Assembly (NCBI GenBank): GCA_900556485.1
Contig: USOX01000006.1
Span: forward strand, 1 to 64,000
Length of the DNA: 64,000 bases
Direction: 5' to 3'
Origin: an uncultured Dysgonomonas sp.
GTDB lineage: Bacteria; Bacteroidota; Bacteroidia; Bacteroidales; Dysgonomonadaceae
The notes under the pieces are model-generated. The model worked only from the letters and a program-made list of their open reading frames with translations. It did no database searches and was not told the origin of the DNA. The position numbers and the translations under genes are program-made. How positions within the stretch are numbered: the stretch's first letter is position 1; every line of letters begins with the position of its first letter. Positions 62,190-64,000 of the stretch are shown here, piece after piece.

Positions 62190-63194
62190 ATGAAAAGAAA
62201 GGCCATTATATCAGCTGAAAATATTGAGATCGGTTATATCAAATCGAAACAAAGCTTATATAGAAATCTTTCATTCGACTTGTATCAAGGTGAATTAGTC
62301 TGCTTATTGGGAGCGAATGGAGCCGGAAAATCGACTCTTCTTCGTTCGATAAGTACCTCTCAGCCATTATTAAACGGAAAAATTTTCTTTAATAACAAAG
62401 ATATTTCAACATATTCGGACAAAAAACTTTCACAAATGATGGGCTTGGTTCTGACAGATAAGACATCAAGCGGAGGCTTATTAGTCCGGGAGCTTGTTGA
62501 ATTAGGCCGTTATCCTTATACCGGATTTTTCGGACAATTGAATAAGCTAGACAAAGAGATTGTAGAAAAAGCGATGTCGGATGTATGCATTCTTCATAAA
62601 GCTGATTCGTATGTAGCCGAATTGTCTGATGGAGAGAGACAGAAAGTGATGATAGCTAAAGCATTAGCTCAAGAATGCCCAATAGTTATTCTGGACGAAC
62701 CAACAGCATTTTTAGATATTGAGAGTCGTATCGAAATAATGAATTTGCTGCACTATCTTGCTATGAATCAGAATAAAACAATATTGCTGTCTACACATGA
62801 TATTGATATAGCTCTGCTCCTAGCCGATCGTTTATGGTTACTGTCCAAGGAGAAAGGATTAGTTTCCGGAGTTACTGAAGATGTTATACTTTCGGGCCAA
62901 TTGGATAACTTTTTTGGTTCTGGAAATGTTGTATTTAACAGAGAATCAGGAAATTTCTTACCAAACAGACTAAGCAATAAGAAAGTCTTTTTGAAAACAG
63001 AAAACCACCTCTTTCATTGGGCAAAAAATATGCTCGAAAGAAATGGCTTTGCTATAACTGATAATGAAACAGATGGTTTGTTTACATTAATTGTATCGTC
63101 CAATTGTTTGATTACAATTGAAAAAGATAAAACATTAGAGAACTTTTCTTCTTTCGAAGAATTTGCATATTGGTTGAAAAATACTGAATATTAA
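62190..63194 (+). CDS. ABC transporter ATP-binding protein with C-terminal extension
   Basis: The protein has 334 residues. Walker A is GANGAGKSTLLR (~38), the Q-loop lies near LTDKTSSGG, the signature is ELSDGERQKVMIAKAL and Walker B is VILDEPTAFLD, with the switch His in STHDID. This is a FepC/BtuD-type ATPase plus ~80 extra C-terminal residues (from ~255, NRLSNKKVFLKTENHLFHWAKN), typical of a Bacteroidetes subgroup and of unknown role. It pairs with the FecCD permease. The stop overlaps that of the converging small DNA-binding gene. Confidence 0.92.
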   Translation: MKRKAIISAENIEIGYIKSKQSLYRNLSFDLYQGELVCLLGANGAGKSTLLRSISTSQPLLNGKIFFNNKDISTYSDKKLSQMMGLVLTDKTSSGGLLVRELVELGRYPYTGFFGQLNKLDKEIVEKAMSDVCILHKADSYVAELSDGERQKVMIAKALAQECPIVILDEPTAFLDIESRIEIMNLLHYLAMNQNKTILLSTHDIDIALLLADRLWLLSKEKGLVSGVTEDVILSGQLDNFFGSGNVVFNRESGNFLPNRLSNKKVFLKTENHLFHWAKNMLERNGFAITDNETDGLFTLIVSSNCLITIEKDKTLENFSSFEEFAYWLKNTEY

Positions 63195-63379
63195 TCAGTA
63201 CTTTCTTCCTTGTCTTTTTTTACTCTTCCCGCTTTTCGTAATGCCTGATCAAGAATATACTGTATCTGTCCATTTGTACTGCGAAATTCATCCGCAGCCC
63301 ATTTTTCTATTGCTTCCATCATTGAAGGGTCTATCCGCAATACGAAACTTTTGGTAGATTCTTTTTCTTTTTTTGCCAC
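63191..63379 (-). CDS. Arc-type ribbon-helix-helix DNA-binding protein
   Basis: The protein has 62 residues from a GTG start; no in-frame ATG exists and a stop lies just upstream. A beta-strand (SFVLRIDPSMMEAIEKWA) is followed by two helices (FRSTNGQIQYILDQALRKAG), the Arc/MetJ-type fold. Such small proteins often follow SPFH genes in Bacteroides. It begins 9 nt after the SPFH stop and so belongs to the same transcript. A regulatory or non-DNA role is possible. Confidence 0.8.
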   Translation of the reverse strand: MAKKEKESTKSFVLRIDPSMMEAIEKWAADEFRSTNGQIQYILDQALRKAGRVKKDKEESTD

Positions 63380-63388
63380 AATTTTATC

Positions 63389-64000
63389 TTAATGGTGAAG
63401 TGTTCCTGCATTAACTATTGGTTGAGCAGCTTCGTCGGCGCAAAGTACTACTAACAGATTGCTGACCATTGCAGCTTTGCGTTCTTCGTCGAGTTCCACA
63501 ATATGATCTTTCTCAAGTTTATCCAAAGCTAATTGTACCATGCTTACAGCTCCTTCTACTATTTTTTCGCGAGCGGAAATTATAGCATCCGCTTGCTGAC
63601 GGCGTAACATCACACTTGCAATCTCAGCTGCATATGCCAAGTAATTAATACGGGCTTCCACAACTTCTATTCCTGCTATAGCTAAACGGCTATTTAGTTC
63701 TTGTTCTAGTTTTTCACTTACTTCTTCACTATTTGACCGAAGTGTTATTGCATCTTTCTCATGGTTATTATTATCGTATGCATACATACCAGCTACCTGA
63801 CGCAATGCAGCATCGCTCTGTATATATACAAATGAAGAGCAAGCCTGCATTATATCGTTATGATTAGAGTCAATATCGAATGTTGCTTTGAATGTATCTT
63901 TGACTTTCCATACCAATACAGCCCCAATCATTATCGGATTACCTACTTTATCGTTTACTTTTACCGGCTCTATATCAAGATTTCGGGCACGGATAGGAAT
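63389..64000 (-). CDS. SPFH/Band 7 domain protein, 3' part (5' end outside window)
   Basis: The frame stays open to the window edge (the ATG at 63931 is internal), so at least 203 residues are seen and the start is missing. The stretch NPIMIGAVLVWKVKDTFKATFDID is the typical SPFH core, followed by a long helix (RLAIAGIEVVEARINYLAYAAEIASVMLRRQQADAIISAREKIVEGAV) as in stomatin/prohibitin-like proteins. These form membrane-linked rings or microdomains. The partner Arc-type gene is 9 nt downstream. Confidence 0.85.
   Translation of the reverse strand: MPIRARNLDIEPVKVNDKVGNPIMIGAVLVWKVKDTFKATFDIDSNHNDIMQACSSFVYIQSDAALRQVAGMYAYDNNNHEKDAITLRSNSEEVSEKLEQELNSRLAIAGIEVVEARINYLAYAAEIASVMLRRQQADAIISAREKIVEGAVSMVQLALDKLEKDHIVELDEERKAAMVSNLLVVLCADEAAQPIVNAGTLHH

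Overview
The window looks like chromosomal DNA of a low-GC member of the Bacteroidales, most plausibly Dysgonomonas or a close relative. The order call rests on several signs. There is a Bacteroides-type tryptophanase, a Rho with a long disordered insertion, a bacterial RRM protein, an Lnb (DUF4105) lipoprotein N-acyltransferase and DUF5106. Upstream regions repeatedly carry the Bacteroidetes -7 promoter element TAnnTTTG. Shine-Dalgarno sites are almost absent. The genus is an inference from gene content and low GC only.

Layout. 0-3 kb: a metal/drug RND efflux operon on the minus strand, whose pump gene is cut by the end of an IS21-like element. 3.3-7.5 kb: a flavin oxidoreductase with plsC, then an RNA-remodelling operon (DEAD-box helicase, small unknown protein, cold-shock protein, RRM protein). 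7.5-14.5 kb: a metallophosphoesterase, a DUF1848 protein and a four-gene minus-strand cluster (stand-alone LytTR regulator, phosphodiester-glycosidase-like protein, lipoprotein, large TPR-like exported protein). 14.5-18.3 kb: rho with a long leader, and a zinc-type CDF exporter. 18.3-22.6 kb: an operon for murein-peptide processing (NlpC/P60, exported dipeptide epimerase) plus a two-domain glycosyltransferase. 22.6-25.3 kb: a foldback repeat, then the radical-SAM/DNA-metabolism gene pair. 25.6-34 kb: a 1338-residue exported protein and small envelope or regulatory genes. 34-41.6 kb: tRNA-Glu with rpsT, cstA, an M23 peptidase, purM, a ROK kinase and meaB. 41.8-52.1 kb: gyrA with a TPR gene, secA, and an lnb operon with an apparently inactive alkaline-phosphatase-superfamily protein. 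52.3-58.8 kb: nitroreductase, pyrK-pyrD, tnaA and an XRE repressor. 59-64 kb: C69 dipeptidase, an iron/cobalamin-type ABC importer, a ribbon-helix-helix protein and a truncated SPFH protein at the window edge.

The most interesting points are these: (1) the overlapping lnb/pseudo-phosphatase gene pair, where all but one of the expected metal ligands and the nucleophile are missing; (2) a 26-bp intergenic element with core GTGTCACTTTTGTCAC at four sites plus a diverged fifth copy; (3) an 11-bp-phased ATTAGA array upstream of the efflux operon, resembling an OmpR-family binding site; (4) the LytTR/glycosidase/lipoprotein/TPR cluster; (5) the radical SAM plus TIGR03915-type pair; and (6) a possible leader peptide and near-perfect inverted repeat upstream of tnaA. 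There is no CRISPR array, rRNA or prophage, and the only insertion sequence seen is the fragment at the left edge.
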